Shown here: piece by piece, positions 41,700 through 50,657 of the stretch | How the letters are laid out: each line of letters opens with the position of its first letter | Position numbering within the stretch: position 1 is the stretch's first letter | Assembly (NCBI RefSeq): GCF_024703995.1 | Contig: NZ_JAMXQV010000007.1 | Span: 1 to 64,000 of the forward strand | Direction of reading: 5' to 3' | Origin: Amycolatopsis iheyensis | GTDB taxonomy: Bacteria; Actinomycetota; Actinomycetes; Mycobacteriales; Pseudonocardiaceae | Length of the DNA stretch: 64,000 bases | The notes under the pieces: generated by a model | What the model was told of the DNA's origin: nothing | What the model saw: the letters and a program-made list of their open reading frames with translations, nothing else | Databases searched by the model: none | Made by a program: the position numbers and the translations under genes

Positions 41700-43114
41700 A
41701 CCGCAGGGCGAATGGCGAGGGAACCATATATCAGAGAGCAGATGGGCGCTACGAGGGCGCCATCATGCTCCCAACCGCAAGTGGCAAGAAGAAGCGCGTT
41801 CGCGTTTACAGCAAGGCCAGGACCGAAGTCCACAAGAAGATGACGCGCATGATCGAAGAAGCTCGGCAGGGGATATTACCAGCCGAGAAGACATGGAAGC
41901 TTGGCGACTACCTCGACTCCTGGATCGAGAAGGAAAAGCGCCGACCGCTTACTCGAAAACGGCACGAATCGATAGTGCGCCTCCACATCAAGCCGCGTCT
42001 TGGCCATCTACGACTTGACGCTTTATCCGTACGGATAGCGCAGAACTTTCTCGATGATCTATTCACTGATGGCAGGTCAGTAGCAACAGTCCATCAGACA
42101 CGAAAGGTCTTGAGTGCAGCCCTGACCTACGCTATGCGGCAGGAGCTGATCACGCGGAACGTCGCTCGACTGGTGGAGCTACCGCGCTATCGAGCAGCGG
42201 AAGCCGACCACTGGACGCCAGAGGAAACGACACGCTTCCTGAACGCTGCCCGCACCGATCCGCTCTACCCGGTCTTCGTACTCCTGGCACTCTACGGCTT
42301 GCGCCGCGGCGAGGCAGTCGGCCTCCGGTGGCGAGACGTGGACTTTGACCGCGGCGTGGTCCGTATCCGGCAGCAAGTCCAACGCATCGATGGCGAACTG
42401 CGGCAGGTCGAACTCAAGACCGAGACCAGCGAGAGAGATGAACCACTGCTCGCCACCGCGCGTGAGGTACTCCTGCGACAGCGCGAAGCCCAAGTCGCTG
42501 CCAGAGCCGAGGCCGGCGATTCGTGGCATAGCACCGGCGACGATTACGAGCTTGTCTTCACCACTCGGACTGGTCGTCCACTGGAGTCGCACAACGTTGC
42601 CCGATCGTTCCTTCGAATCTGCGCACAACACGGCCTGCGGCGGATCACCATCCACGGGCTACGACACAGTAACGCCACCGCACAGAAGGAACTGCAGGTA
42701 CATGCCCGTGACACCCAGGCAATCCTCGGGCACGGCGACATCCGCACCACGGGCATCTACGAGCATGTCGGACTTGAAAGCAAAAGGAATGCGCTACAAA
42801 AGGTCGAAGGACGGCTGTTTGCGGAAGCCTCTAACAGAGAGCGTTGCCGTCAAAATTGCCGTCAAACCGCCAACGAGGCAGCCGCAAGCGAATCAAAGTC
42901 TCTACCAAAGAAAGCATCCACCCCCGATGGGTTGGATGCTTTCTTTGGTGGCTCCTCCCAGACTCGAACTGGGGACACAAGGCTCTTCAGAGCGTTTGGA
43001 GCTACCGTCGAGCAACGCCTGACCTCTATAAACAACGTCGTACGAGCACATACGCGCACATGGAAATTGGGCTGCGTTGCCGTCAATCTTGCCGTCAACA
43101 ACCCACCAGCGTAA
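41696..43114 (+). CDS. int: Tyrosine site-specific integrase
   Basis: 472 aa. N-terminal arm-binding domain (GEGTIYQRADGRYEGAIML), SAM-like core-binding domain, then the catalytic domain: LALYGLRRGEAVGLRWRDVD (R), ITIHGLRHSNATAQKELQVH (HxxR), AILGHGDIRTTGIYEHV (H and Y). All catalytic residues are present. Normal integrases would end near residue 400; here about 70 extra residues read through a terminator hairpin and a tRNA 3' end (42904-42980) and do not look conserved. ATGA overlap with the excisionase. Confidence 0.92.
   Translation: MNRRANGEGTIYQRADGRYEGAIMLPTASGKKKRVRVYSKARTEVHKKMTRMIEEARQGILPAEKTWKLGDYLDSWIEKEKRRPLTRKRHESIVRLHIKPRLGHLRLDALSVRIAQNFLDDLFTDGRSVATVHQTRKVLSAALTYAMRQELITRNVARLVELPRYRAAEADHWTPEETTRFLNAARTDPLYPVFVLLALYGLRRGEAVGLRWRDVDFDRGVVRIRQQVQRIDGELRQVELKTETSERDEPLLATAREVLLRQREAQVAARAEAGDSWHSTGDDYELVFTTRTGRPLESHNVARSFLRICAQHGLRRITIHGLRHSNATAQKELQVHARDTQAILGHGDIRTTGIYEHVGLESKRNALQKVEGRLFAEASNRERCRQNCRQTANEAAASESKSLPKKASTPDGLDAFFGGSSQTRTGDTRLFRAFGATVEQRLTSINNVVRAHTRTWKLGCVAVNLAVNNPPA
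42904..42949 (-). terminator. Terminator hairpin following the tRNA 3' end
   Basis: Perfect 17-bp arms (ACCAAAGAAAGCATCCA and complement) with a 12-base loop. On the minus strand it directly follows a tRNA CCA end, as a tRNA gene's own terminator would. One arm overlaps the CCA. It lies within the integrase ORF on the plus strand. Confidence 0.65.
42946..42980 (-). other. tRNA 3'-end remnant, candidate att core
   Basis: On the minus strand this reads a T-arm (CCCAG TTCGAGT CTGGG), an acceptor strand AGGAGCC, then A and CCA at 42946. The matching 5' acceptor strand and an anticodon arm are not found to the right. This is the part of a tRNA gene that integrative elements duplicate at their attachment sites. 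It differs from tRNA-Ala at 44893. It is probably an attP or scar of the adjacent tyrosine integrase. Confidence 0.6.
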
Positions 43115-43136
43115 CGGCACCCAGAAGGGAGGTCCT

Positions 43137-44981
43137 ATGACCGAGCAAGCCTTGAACCGTAACGTCGCCCGGTACGCGACTGGCGAACGTCGCCGCAAGC
43201 GCGCGGTGCTCTACCTCCGTGTATCGACGCCCGGACAGGTTCACACCGACTACAATCCAGAAGGCATCTCGATCCCGGCCCAACGCGAGGCCGGCAAACA
43301 CAAGGCTGCACAGCTTGACGCGGACGTTGTCCGCGAGTTCGTCGAGCCGGGTCGCACCGCCACCAGCATCGACAAACGACCAACCTTTCAAGAGATGGTC
43401 GCCTGGGTGAAGTCTCAGAAAGACATCGACTACGTCATCGTCTACCACTTCAACCGAGTCTTCCGAAACAGCGTTGACGCGGGCATCACCAAGCGGGACC
43501 TGAAGAGGGTCGGTACCCGGGTTGTCTCCACCATTCTCGACATGGGCGAAAGCCCGGAGAGCGCCATGGTGGAGACCATCTTGCACGCCGTCGACCAATA
43601 CCAATCCGAAGCCAGCGGCGCGGACATCAGCTACAAGATGGGCCAGAAGGTCAAAAACGGCGGCACCGTCGGCATCGCCCGGCTCGGCTACCTGAACGTC
43701 CGTGAACCGAAGCCCGAGGGCGGCGAGATCCGCACGATAGCCATCGATCCGGAGCGCGCCCCGCTCGTCCGACTGGCATTCGAGCTGTACTCGACCGGTG
43801 ACTACACGCTGGCGGACCTGGATGAGGAACTGTACGAGCGGGGCCTGCGGACCCGGCCGACACCACGGCGGCCGGCCAAGCGGGTCTCGATCAACAAGCT
43901 GTCGCTGATGCTTCGTGACCGGTACTACATCGGCTACGTCGCGCATGAGGGCGAGGAGGTCCGCGGCCGCCACGAACCACTCATCGACCCCGTCCTGTTC
44001 GACCACGTCCAAGCGATCGCCAGCACACGAACAGCCGCCAAGGAGCGTCGACGCGTGCATCACCACTATCTCAAAGGGTCGGTGTTCTGCGGCCGCTGCC
44101 GGAAGACAGGCGCCATGTCGCGCATGATCATCCAGCACACGGTCAACTCACGCGGCTACGAGTACACGTACTTCTTCTGCCGGAACAAGCAGAGCGGCCG
44201 CTGCAGCACCCCGCACATCAACGTCCTCCACGTCGAGGAGGCTGTCGAGACGCACTACGCCAGCGTCCGATTCAGCCCTGACTTCGTCACAGACGTTCGA
44301 GCCCACATCGCCGCCACCCTGGATGACGAGCGAGCTGCCACGCGCCTACTGCGGCAGCAACTCACCACACAGCTCCGCGACCTTGAGACCAAGGAAGAGA
44401 AGCTGATCGACCTGGTCGCCGGCGGTGACGACACGATGCCGCGCGAGCGGATCAAGGAGAAGCTCCGCGACATCGGGCGGCAGCGCCAGCGCGTCACCGA
44501 ACGCCTGGAAGAGACCACCGAGGATCTCTCGGAAGTCGCCCGGCTTGTCGAACTGTGTCTCACCCTGCTCGAAGATCCACAGGAGCTCTACCGGCGCTGC
44601 GATGACGAACAGCGGCGGCTGCTCAACCAGGCGCTCTTCGAGCACGTCTTCATCGAGGACGAAGACGTCACGGCTTACGACTTGCGAGAGCCGTTTGCCA
44701 CGCTGCGCTCAGTCGAAGACCGCCACCAGAGCGCGAGCAGCGACAAGCCTGATCCTGGGGCCGTCGCCGAACTCCCTACAGATGACACGAGGGGCGTCTC
44801 CGATTCCGGAGACGCCCCTCGTGTCATGAACGATGTTGAAGTCCTACTAGCGGGCATGGACTTGGTCCAGTGTTCTAGTAAGCCCTCCAGTGTGGAGCTG
44901 AGGGGAATCGAACCCCTGACCTTCTCGATGCGAACGAGACGCGCTACCAACTGCGCTACAGCCCCTTGGTCGTGCTCGTAG
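43137..44981 (+). CDS. Large serine recombinase running into tRNA-Ala
   Basis: 614 aa from ATG 43137 (GGGAGGT upstream). Resolvase domain with AVLYLRVSTPGQVHTDYNPE (catalytic Ser), VIVYHFNRVFRNSVDAG, then recombinase domain (SLMLRDRYYIGYVAHEGEEV), a zinc ribbon (CGRCRKTG, FFCRNKQSGRC) and a coiled coil. The conserved part ends before about 44770. Beyond this the frame reads through a 21-bp palindrome and antisense tRNA-Ala (ELRGIEPLTFSMRTRRATNC), so the present C-terminus is almost certainly acquired by integration. It is the most likely integrase of the whole island. Confidence 0.88.
   Translation: MTEQALNRNVARYATGERRRKRAVLYLRVSTPGQVHTDYNPEGISIPAQREAGKHKAAQLDADVVREFVEPGRTATSIDKRPTFQEMVAWVKSQKDIDYVIVYHFNRVFRNSVDAGITKRDLKRVGTRVVSTILDMGESPESAMVETILHAVDQYQSEASGADISYKMGQKVKNGGTVGIARLGYLNVREPKPEGGEIRTIAIDPERAPLVRLAFELYSTGDYTLADLDEELYERGLRTRPTPRRPAKRVSINKLSLMLRDRYYIGYVAHEGEEVRGRHEPLIDPVLFDHVQAIASTRTAAKERRRVHHHYLKGSVFCGRCRKTGAMSRMIIQHTVNSRGYEYTYFFCRNKQSGRCSTPHINVLHVEEAVETHYASVRFSPDFVTDVRAHIAATLDDERAATRLLRQQLTTQLRDLETKEEKLIDLVAGGDDTMPRERIKEKLRDIGRQRQRVTERLEETTEDLSEVARLVELCLTLLEDPQELYRRCDDEQRRLLNQALFEHVFIEDEDVTAYDLREPFATLRSVEDRHQSASSDKPDPGAVAELPTDDTRGVSDSGDAPRVMNDVEVLLAGMDLVQCSSKPSSVELRGIEPLTFSMRTRRATNCATAPWSCS
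44782..44827. terminator. Perfect 21-bp terminator palindrome
   Basis: Arms of 21 bp with a four-base loop (ATTC) sit between the recombinase coding region and tRNA-Ala, inside the recombinase reading frame. Its GC-rich stem could stop transcription from both sides. It is probably the natural 3' boundary of the recombinase gene or of the tRNA transcript. Confidence 0.75.
44893..44965 (-). tRNA. tRNA-Ala (anticodon CGC)
   Basis: Full cloverleaf on the minus strand: acceptor GGGGCTG with CAGCTCC, D-arm AGCGCAGTTGGTAGCGCG, anticodon loop TTCGCAT (anticodon CGC), T-arm GGGGTTCGATTCCCC and discriminator A. The complete CCA is not encoded (A then CAC). It lies at the junction of island and core chromosome. 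Its 3' end faces the island, the usual target geometry. Confidence 0.93.
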
Positions 44982-45018
44982 AGCGTATCAGTGCCCTACG
45001 AGCACCCGAAATCGGGGG

Positions 45019-45846
45019 TCACTCCCCGACAGCCCGCCGATAAGGCCCGGTCCCGGGCTCGTCGAGCTCCTCGAACGCCGGGTCCTCGTCGTCCAGATCG
45101 ACCACCACCGCGCTCCGCCGGACCCGCGAAGTCGGCGACGGACGCCGCTCGACCACCTCGCGGCGGACCGGCTCCACGACCTCGAAGTCCTCGGCCGGCT
45201 CGGGCTCCGGTTCCGGCGTCTCCTCGACCGCCGGGCGGGCTTCGGACCGGCGAGGTGCCCGGGTGCTGTTGAACCGCGCGAGCCGGCGCTGCCGGATCTC
45301 CTCTTCGATCCGCACCTGGCGCCGGAGGTAGACGAGGTACCCGACGAGCACGACGTCGGCGGCCGCGTGGCCCCACCAGACCATCGGCATGACGAAGCCG
45401 GCGACGGCGGCCGTGATCACCGCGGCCGCGAGCAGGATGACGACGACGCGCTGCCGGAAGCTGTACTTCGCGCGCGCCGCGATCTCCGCCGCTTCGGGGT
45501 CGAAGCCGCCGCGACCGGGGCGGTAGCCCGCGCGTTCACGCTCGACGCGGGAGCCGCGCTTGGGCTGCGGGAGCGGCTCGGCCTCCGGCTCGTCGTAGTC
45601 GTCTTCGTCGAGTTCGAGGTCCGCTTCCAGCTCCGCGAGGTCGTCCTCGACCGAGGGCCGGGACTTGTCGGGATCGTCGGACATGGCGAATTCCTCCCGG
45701 TCTTCGTTGCGTCCACTGCGCACCACCCTGGCCGCCAGCGCGGAGTCGGCCGTACGCGCCACCTGCTGCCGCTTTCGCGCGACCATGGGCACGAGAACGA
45801 CGAGCCATGCCGCGGCGAGCGCGACGATGATCACGGAGCTGGGCAT
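45019..45846 (-). CDS. sepX: SepX/GlpR-like division protein
   Basis: 275 aa. One N-terminal membrane segment (MPSSVIIVALAAAWLVVLVP), an acidic linker (LAELEADLELDEDDYDEPEA), two further segments (VVVILLAAAVITAAVAGFVM; WWGHAAADVVLVGYLVYLRR) and an acidic C-terminus. The same layout and neighbours (rimJ, moeA, galU) occur for mycobacterial Rv0996 and Streptomyces SepX/GlpR, which helps organise the divisome. It is the first core gene right of tRNA-Ala. Confidence 0.78.
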   Translation of the reverse strand: MPSSVIIVALAAAWLVVLVPMVARKRQQVARTADSALAARVVRSGRNEDREEFAMSDDPDKSRPSVEDDLAELEADLELDEDDYDEPEAEPLPQPKRGSRVERERAGYRPGRGGFDPEAAEIAARAKYSFRQRVVVILLAAAVITAAVAGFVMPMVWWGHAAADVVLVGYLVYLRRQVRIEEEIRQRRLARFNSTRAPRRSEARPAVEETPEPEPEPAEDFEVVEPVRREVVERRPSPTSRVRRSAVVVDLDDEDPAFEELDEPGTGPYRRAVGE

Positions 45847-46008
45847 CTCCCGTCACCTCCCCCGATCCTTCACCTGAAATCACGCTAGTCACAGGAGTAA
45901 CAGATCGGACGGAGGCTCGCCGGGTTGGATCACGGAAATGCCTCACCGGATTAGGTGAATCTCACAGCATGTGGTAACGCGCTCACTGACCCGGGTGGGT
46001 AATGACCG

Positions 46009-46677
46009 TCAGGCGTAGTCGGCGCGGCCCGACGCGACCAGCCGCGACACCAGGCCGGCCCCGGTCTCCTCGCGCGTCACGGCGAAGCAGTAGTGGTCCC
46101 GCCAGGCGCCCGCGACGTCGAGATAACGCTCGAACAGGCCCTCCTGCCGGTACCCCGCCTTGGTGAGGACCCGCAGGCTGGCGGCGTTTTCCGGGCGCAC
46201 GGTGGCCTCCAGCCGGTGCAGCCCCGCCGGCCCGAAGGCGTGGTCGGTGACCAGGGCGACGGCGGCCGTCGCGACCCCGCCGCGAACCACCTCGGACGAC
46301 ACCCAGTAGCCGATCCAGGCGGACCGCAGCGACGCCCGGATGACGTTACCCACAGTGATCTGGCCCGCAAGGCGACCGTCGAGGGTGATCGTGAACGGCA
46401 GGCACTGACCACGCCGGGCGAGCGACCGCAACGCCGCCCACTGGGACGGCCATGACCAGAAGGCGTTGCGTTCCGGCCACGGGCCGACGCCGGTCGGCTC
46501 CCACATCTCGAGGTGCGCCCGGTCCCGGAGCCGGATCCGGGACCACTCGCCCGCGTCGCGCAGCCGGACGGGCCGGATCGCGACGACGCCGGCGGGCACC
46601 CGCAACGGGCCGAGCCGGGACGGCCAGCCCGGGTGCCGGCTCTCGACCGGGTAAGCCACGCCCGACACGGAGGTCAT
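46009..46677 (-). CDS. rimJ: GNAT acetyltransferase, RimJ type
   Basis: 222 aa. AIRPVRLRDAGEWSRIRLRD, then QITVGNVIRASLRSAWIGYW, then GVATAAVALVTDHAFGPAGL with HRLEATVRPENAASLRVLTK, the acetyl-CoA loop of RimJ/RimL enzymes. Shares one base with the moeA stop (TGATG). Gene order matches Rv0995 in mycobacteria. It probably acetylates a protein N-terminus. Confidence 0.85.
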   Translation of the reverse strand: MTSVSGVAYPVESRHPGWPSRLGPLRVPAGVVAIRPVRLRDAGEWSRIRLRDRAHLEMWEPTGVGPWPERNAFWSWPSQWAALRSLARRGQCLPFTITLDGRLAGQITVGNVIRASLRSAWIGYWVSSEVVRGGVATAAVALVTDHAFGPAGLHRLEATVRPENAASLRVLTKAGYRQEGLFERYLDVAGAWRDHYCFAVTREETGAGLVSRLVASGRADYA

Positions 46678-47954
46678 CAGGCCCGTTGCGCCAGGAACGT
46701 GACCTGGACCTGCTCGCCCGCGGGCACGTCGGTCAGCTCCTCCGGCACGTTGATCAGGCAGTTCGCTTCGGCCAGCGACGCGAGCAGGTGCGCGCCGGAC
46801 TGGCCGAGCGGCTGGACCAGGTACTCGCCGTTGGCCTCGTCGCGCAGGAGCTGACCGCGGAGGAAGCCACGCCGCCCTTCGGTCGAGGTGATCGGCGACA
46901 GCAGCCGCGCGCCGACCATCCGCCGGTGCGGGTTGCGGGTCCCGCGCGCCGCCCGGATCAGCGGCCGGACCAGCACCTCGAACACGACCAGCGCGCTCAT
47001 CGGGTTGCCCGGGATGAGGAACGTCGGCACCGAGTCCGGGCCGAGCCGGCCGAAGCCCTGCACCGAGCCGGGGTGCATCGCCACCCGCGTCATGTCGATC
47101 CGGCCGAGGTCGGACAGCGCGGCGTGCACCTCGTCGCCGGTCGAGCCGCCGGCGCCGCCCGCGACCACGACGATCTCCGACATCAGCAGCCGGCCCTCGA
47201 CGATCTCGCGCAGGCGCTTGGGCTCGGTCGACACGATGCCGACCCGGCTGACCTCGGCGCCCGCGTCCCGCGCGGCCGCGGCCAGCGCGTAGGAGTTGAC
47301 GTCGTAGACCTGCCCGACCGACGGCGTCCGGTCGATGTCGACCAGCTCGTCGCCGACCGACACGATCGACACCCGGGGCCGCGGGTAGACCAGCACCTTC
47401 GCCCGGCCGACCGCGGCCAGCAGGCCGACCTGCGCCGACCCGATCGTGTCACCGTTGCGGACCGCGACGTCGCCGATCTGGACGTCTTCGCCGGCCCGGC
47501 GCACGTACCCCGCCGACGGCACCGAGCGGTGCACGGTGACCTTGGCCTGGTGCCCGTCGGTGTAGGCGAGCGGCACGACGGCGTCGGCCAGCGTCGGCAG
47601 CGGCGCGCCGGTGTCGACGCGCACCGCCTGCCCCGGCTGGAGCCGCCGCGGCTGGCGCGAGCCCGCCGCGATCTCCCCGACGACCGGCAGCTGCACCGGC
47701 TCCTGCCCGGCCGCGCGCACGTCGACGCTGCGCACGGCGTACCCGTCGACCGCGGCCTGGTCGAACCCGGGCAGCGCGTGTTCGGCGACGACCTCTTCGG
47801 CGCAGAGCAAGCCCTGCGCTTCGGAGATCGCCACCCGCACCGGCCGGGGCCGGACGGCGGCGTCCAGCGTCATCGCGATCTGCTGGTCGACCGAGCGGAA
47901 CTCGGCCTGTTCGCCGGCCGCTTCGACCCGTGCCGCGTCGAGGGATTCCGTCAT
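46677..47954 (-). CDS. moeA: Gephyrin-like molybdotransferase (MoeA/Glp)
   Basis: 425 aa. ATGA overlap with galU sets the start at 47954. PGFDQAAVDGYAVRSVDVRA is the MoeA N-terminal motif; VYDVNSYALAAAARDAGAEV and VVVAGGAGGSTGDEVHAALS are the MoCF-binding domain; PTFLIPGNPMSALVVFEVLV closes it. MoeA inserts molybdenum into molybdopterin. In actinobacteria the Glp paralogue also works with SepX/GlpR in cell division, and that partner is encoded two genes downstream here. Confidence 0.9.
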   Translation of the reverse strand: MTESLDAARVEAAGEQAEFRSVDQQIAMTLDAAVRPRPVRVAISEAQGLLCAEEVVAEHALPGFDQAAVDGYAVRSVDVRAAGQEPVQLPVVGEIAAGSRQPRRLQPGQAVRVDTGAPLPTLADAVVPLAYTDGHQAKVTVHRSVPSAGYVRRAGEDVQIGDVAVRNGDTIGSAQVGLLAAVGRAKVLVYPRPRVSIVSVGDELVDIDRTPSVGQVYDVNSYALAAAARDAGAEVSRVGIVSTEPKRLREIVEGRLLMSEIVVVAGGAGGSTGDEVHAALSDLGRIDMTRVAMHPGSVQGFGRLGPDSVPTFLIPGNPMSALVVFEVLVRPLIRAARGTRNPHRRMVGARLLSPITSTEGRRGFLRGQLLRDEANGEYLVQPLGQSGAHLLASLAEANCLINVPEELTDVPAGEQVQVTFLAQRA

Positions 47955-48856
47955 GGGCGATCTGTCCCGATCCGTTCCGTGAGCCACGCCCGTAAAGATG
48001 GACCGTACTCGGGCGTTTCAAGCGCGAAATCGACCGCGGCACGCAGGAAACCACCCGGATTCCCCAGGTCGTGGCGGCCGCCGCGGTGCACGACGACGTG
48101 CACCGGGTGTCCTTCGGTGATCAGCAGCGCCACCGCGTCGGTCAGCTGCAGCTCGCCGCCACTGCCCGGGGTGATCCGCTTCAGCGCGTCGAAGATCGCC
48201 CGGTCGAGCAGGTAGCGCCCGGCCGCGGCGTAGGTCGAGGGCGCGTCTTCCGGCTTCGGCTTCTCGACCATCCCGTGCACGCGTTTGACGTCTTCGTCGT
48301 CGGTGTCGGTGACGTCGAAGACGCCGTACGGCGAGATCTCGGCCTTCGGGATGTCGAACGCGCAGAGCACGCTGCCGCCGAACTCGGCGCGGACCGCGCT
48401 CATCCGCTCGAGCACGCCGGTGGGCAGCACGAGGTCGTCCGGCAGCAGGACGGCGACAGCCTCGTCGTCGGGCTTCAGGTTCGGCTCGGCCTGCGCGACG
48501 GCGTGCCCGAGCCCGAGGGCCTGCTCTTGGATGGCGGTCTCGACGGCGAGCAGCGCGGGCCCGCGGCGGACCTTGTCCAGCAGCTCGTCCTTGCCCTTGG
48601 CCGTGAGGTTCTCCTCCAGCTCGGGCTGGGTTTCGAAGTACTTGACGACGGCTTCCTTGCCCGGCGAGGTCACGATGACCAGGCGTTCCGCCCCGGCAGC
48701 GGCGGCCTCGGCCGCGACCAGCTCGATCCCCGGCGTGTCGACCACCGGCAGCAGCTCCTTGGGCACTGCCTTCGTCGCCGGGAGGAAGCGCGTCCCGAGG
48801 CCGGCGGCAGGCACGATGGCGGTTCTGAACGTCTGGGAGGTTGCGGCGCCCGTCAT
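47951..48856 (-). CDS. galU: UTP-glucose-1-phosphate uridylyltransferase
   Basis: 301 aa. TAIVPAAGLGTRFLPATKAV, then PKELLPVVDTPGIELVAAEA, then GLGHAVAQAEPNL and GVFDVTDTDDEDVKRVHGMV, KP at the usual place. GalU makes UDP-glucose. The frame extends to 48904 but ATG 48856 starts the conserved part. Orthologous to Rv0993 by neighbours, with moeA downstream and the cyclo-ligase gene divergent. Confidence 0.93.
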   Translation of the reverse strand: MTGAATSQTFRTAIVPAAGLGTRFLPATKAVPKELLPVVDTPGIELVAAEAAAAGAERLVIVTSPGKEAVVKYFETQPELEENLTAKGKDELLDKVRRGPALLAVETAIQEQALGLGHAVAQAEPNLKPDDEAVAVLLPDDLVLPTGVLERMSAVRAEFGGSVLCAFDIPKAEISPYGVFDVTDTDDEDVKRVHGMVEKPKPEDAPSTYAAAGRYLLDRAIFDALKRITPGSGGELQLTDAVALLITEGHPVHVVVHRGGRHDLGNPGGFLRAAVDFALETPEYGPSLRAWLTERIGTDRP

Positions 48857-48880
48857 GGGCGCAAAGCCTAACGTGAGGTC

Positions 48881-49471
48881 ATGCACGCGCTGGGCAATGA
48901 GCACCTGAGCAAGGCGGAGTGGCGGACGCGGCTGTCACGCGCGCGGGCGGACCAAACGGCCGAATCCCATGCCCGGGAGGCGTCGGCGCTGGTCAGCGCG
49001 GTGTCGAAGGTCACAGTCGGCACGGTGTGCGCGTACCTGCCCTTCGGCGCCGAGCCGGGCACGACCGCGCTCGTCGACGCGCTGGCGGCCGGCGGCGCGC
49101 GCGTGTTGCTGCCGGTCATCGTCTCGCGGGCGGACCCGCTCGACTGGGCCGAGTACACCGGCGAGGCCGACCTGGTGCCGAGCAAGTTCCGCGGGATCCG
49201 CGAGCCCGGTGGAAAACGCCTGGGTACCGAGGCTGTCGGCGCGGCGGAGCTGGTCCTGGTGCCCGCGCTGGCCGTGGACCACCGGGGCGTCCGGCTCGGC
49301 CGGGGCGCGGGCCACTACGATCGCTCGCTGGCGTTCGCGGCGGCCGGGGTGCCGCTGCTGGCCGTCGTCCGGGACGAAGAACTGGTCGAACGGCTGCCGG
49401 GGGAACCTCACGACGTGCGCATGAGCGGAGCCCTGACACCCGGTCGAGGCGTGCTCGAGCTGCCGATGTGA
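48881..49471 (+). CDS. 5-formyltetrahydrofolate cyclo-ligase
   Basis: 196 aa. SKAEWRTRLSRARADQTAES at the start, CAYLPFGAEPGTTALVDALA, then GVRLGRGAGHYDRSLAFAAA, the GRGxGxYDR substrate loop. This is the core copy, placed as Rv0992c in mycobacteria, divergent from galU by only 24 bp. Compare the island paralogue at 21707. Confidence 0.92.
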   Translation: MHALGNEHLSKAEWRTRLSRARADQTAESHAREASALVSAVSKVTVGTVCAYLPFGAEPGTTALVDALAAGGARVLLPVIVSRADPLDWAEYTGEADLVPSKFRGIREPGGKRLGTEAVGAAELVLVPALAVDHRGVRLGRGAGHYDRSLAFAAAGVPLLAVVRDEELVERLPGEPHDVRMSGALTPGRGVLELPM

Positions 49472-49557
49472 GCAACGAGGAATTGCTTTCGGGGAATGCT
49501 TTCAAGCACAATTGGGTTAGCACTCTGGTCGGATGAGTGCCAGCAAAGGAGCCGTCA

Positions 49558-49857
49558 GTGCCTACGTACCAGTACGCCTGCAAAGAATGCGACCACCGGT
49601 TCGAAGCCGTGCAGTCGTTCTCGGACCCCAGCCTGACCGTGTGCCCGCAGTGCTCCGGCACCCTGCGCAAGGTGTTCAGCTCGGTCGGCGTCGTCTTCAA
49701 GGGCAGCGGGTTCTACCGCACCGACTCGCGCGACTCGGGCAAGTCGAGCACCGCTTCGACCCCGGCGAAGACGGAGACCAAGTCCGAGACCAAGACGGAG
49801 TCGAAGCCGGCATCCTCCCCCACGAGCACGACGAAGAGCACCGCCGCCGCCTCCTGA
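49558..49857 (+). CDS. FmdB-type zinc-ribbon protein
   Basis: 99 aa. GTG 49558 has AAGGAG six bases upstream. YQYACKECDHRFEAVQSFSD, then TVCPQCSGTLRKVFSSVGVV is the CxxC..CxxC FmdB ribbon. The second half is a Thr/Lys/Ser-rich tail. Some family members regulate amidase operons; most have no known role. Confidence 0.9.
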   Translation: MPTYQYACKECDHRFEAVQSFSDPSLTVCPQCSGTLRKVFSSVGVVFKGSGFYRTDSRDSGKSSTASTPAKTETKSETKTESKPASSPTSTTKSTAAAS

Positions 49858-49987
49858 GTCCCGAGTTATCCACAACACCCCGGTTGTCCACAGATGCCGG
49901 ACGAGGCCCTTCCGGCGGCCCGTCCGGCTTCCCTAACGTCGATTTCGTGCGGCACACCGCCGCACCCGATCCGACCGAGGGGCCACC

Positions 49988-50626
49988 GTGGACGTGCTGG
50001 CGAAGCTCACCCCACCTGATCTCACCCGGCTGCACAGCCGGCGAGCGCGGCTGATCCGCCGCTGGCTCGCCGCCGGCCTGCTCCTGGCCGGCGCGCTGCT
50101 GTTCGCCCATCCCGGTTCGGCGCGGGGCGCGCCGACGACTCCGACCGTCGTCGCGGCGCACGACCTGCCCTCCGGCGCGGCCCTGCGCACTTCCGACGTC
50201 CGGCTGGCCGACCTCCCTGATTCCGCACGTCCGGCGGGCGTGTCGAGCACCCTCGGCGAGGTCGAAGGCCACCTGCTGGCCGGTGCCGTCCGCGCCGGCG
50301 AACCCCTGACCGACGTCCGGCTGGCGAAGACCATCCCCGCCTCGGGTGAGCCTGGCACGGCGACGGTCCCGGTCCGGCTGGCCGACTCGGCCGTCGCCGG
50401 GTTGCTGGGCCTTGGCGGGCGGGTCGACGTCGTGGCGGCGCCGGAACCGGGCGCGCCGGCGTCCGTCCTGGCCAGTGGGGCGACGGTGGTGGCGATCGGG
50501 CATCAGGAGAAAGCGGCCGGCGGTCCTGAGAAGGGTCCGCTCGTGCTCCTCAGGCTCCCCGAAGCGACGGCGACGAGGGTGGCGGCGATTTCACTGGAGC
50601 GACCGGTAACGGTTACTCTCCGCTAG
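49988..50626 (+). CDS. SAF-domain (CpaB-like) protein
   Basis: 212 aa. One N-terminal membrane segment (WLAAGLLLAGALLFAHPGSA), then TVVAAHDLPSGAALRTSDVR, LADLPDSARPAG and LLAGAVRAGEPLTDVRLAKT, the SAF fold used in pilus assembly and antifreeze-like proteins. The family is often called RcpC/CpaB. No pilus genes are adjacent, and mscL follows 31 bp later. Confidence 0.8.
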   Translation: MDVLAKLTPPDLTRLHSRRARLIRRWLAAGLLLAGALLFAHPGSARGAPTTPTVVAAHDLPSGAALRTSDVRLADLPDSARPAGVSSTLGEVEGHLLAGAVRAGEPLTDVRLAKTIPASGEPGTATVPVRLADSAVAGLLGLGGRVDVVAAPEPGAPASVLASGATVVAIGHQEKAAGGPEKGPLVLLRLPEATATRVAAISLERPVTVTLR

Positions 50627-50657
50627 CCCCCACCCGACCCGTTTTCGAGGAGAGCAA

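Noticed and set aside
44893..44981. Antisense tRNA-Ala segment as a real recombinase C-terminal domain
   Set aside because: The peptide is the usual antisense-tRNA translation artefact and has no role in the recombinase fold.
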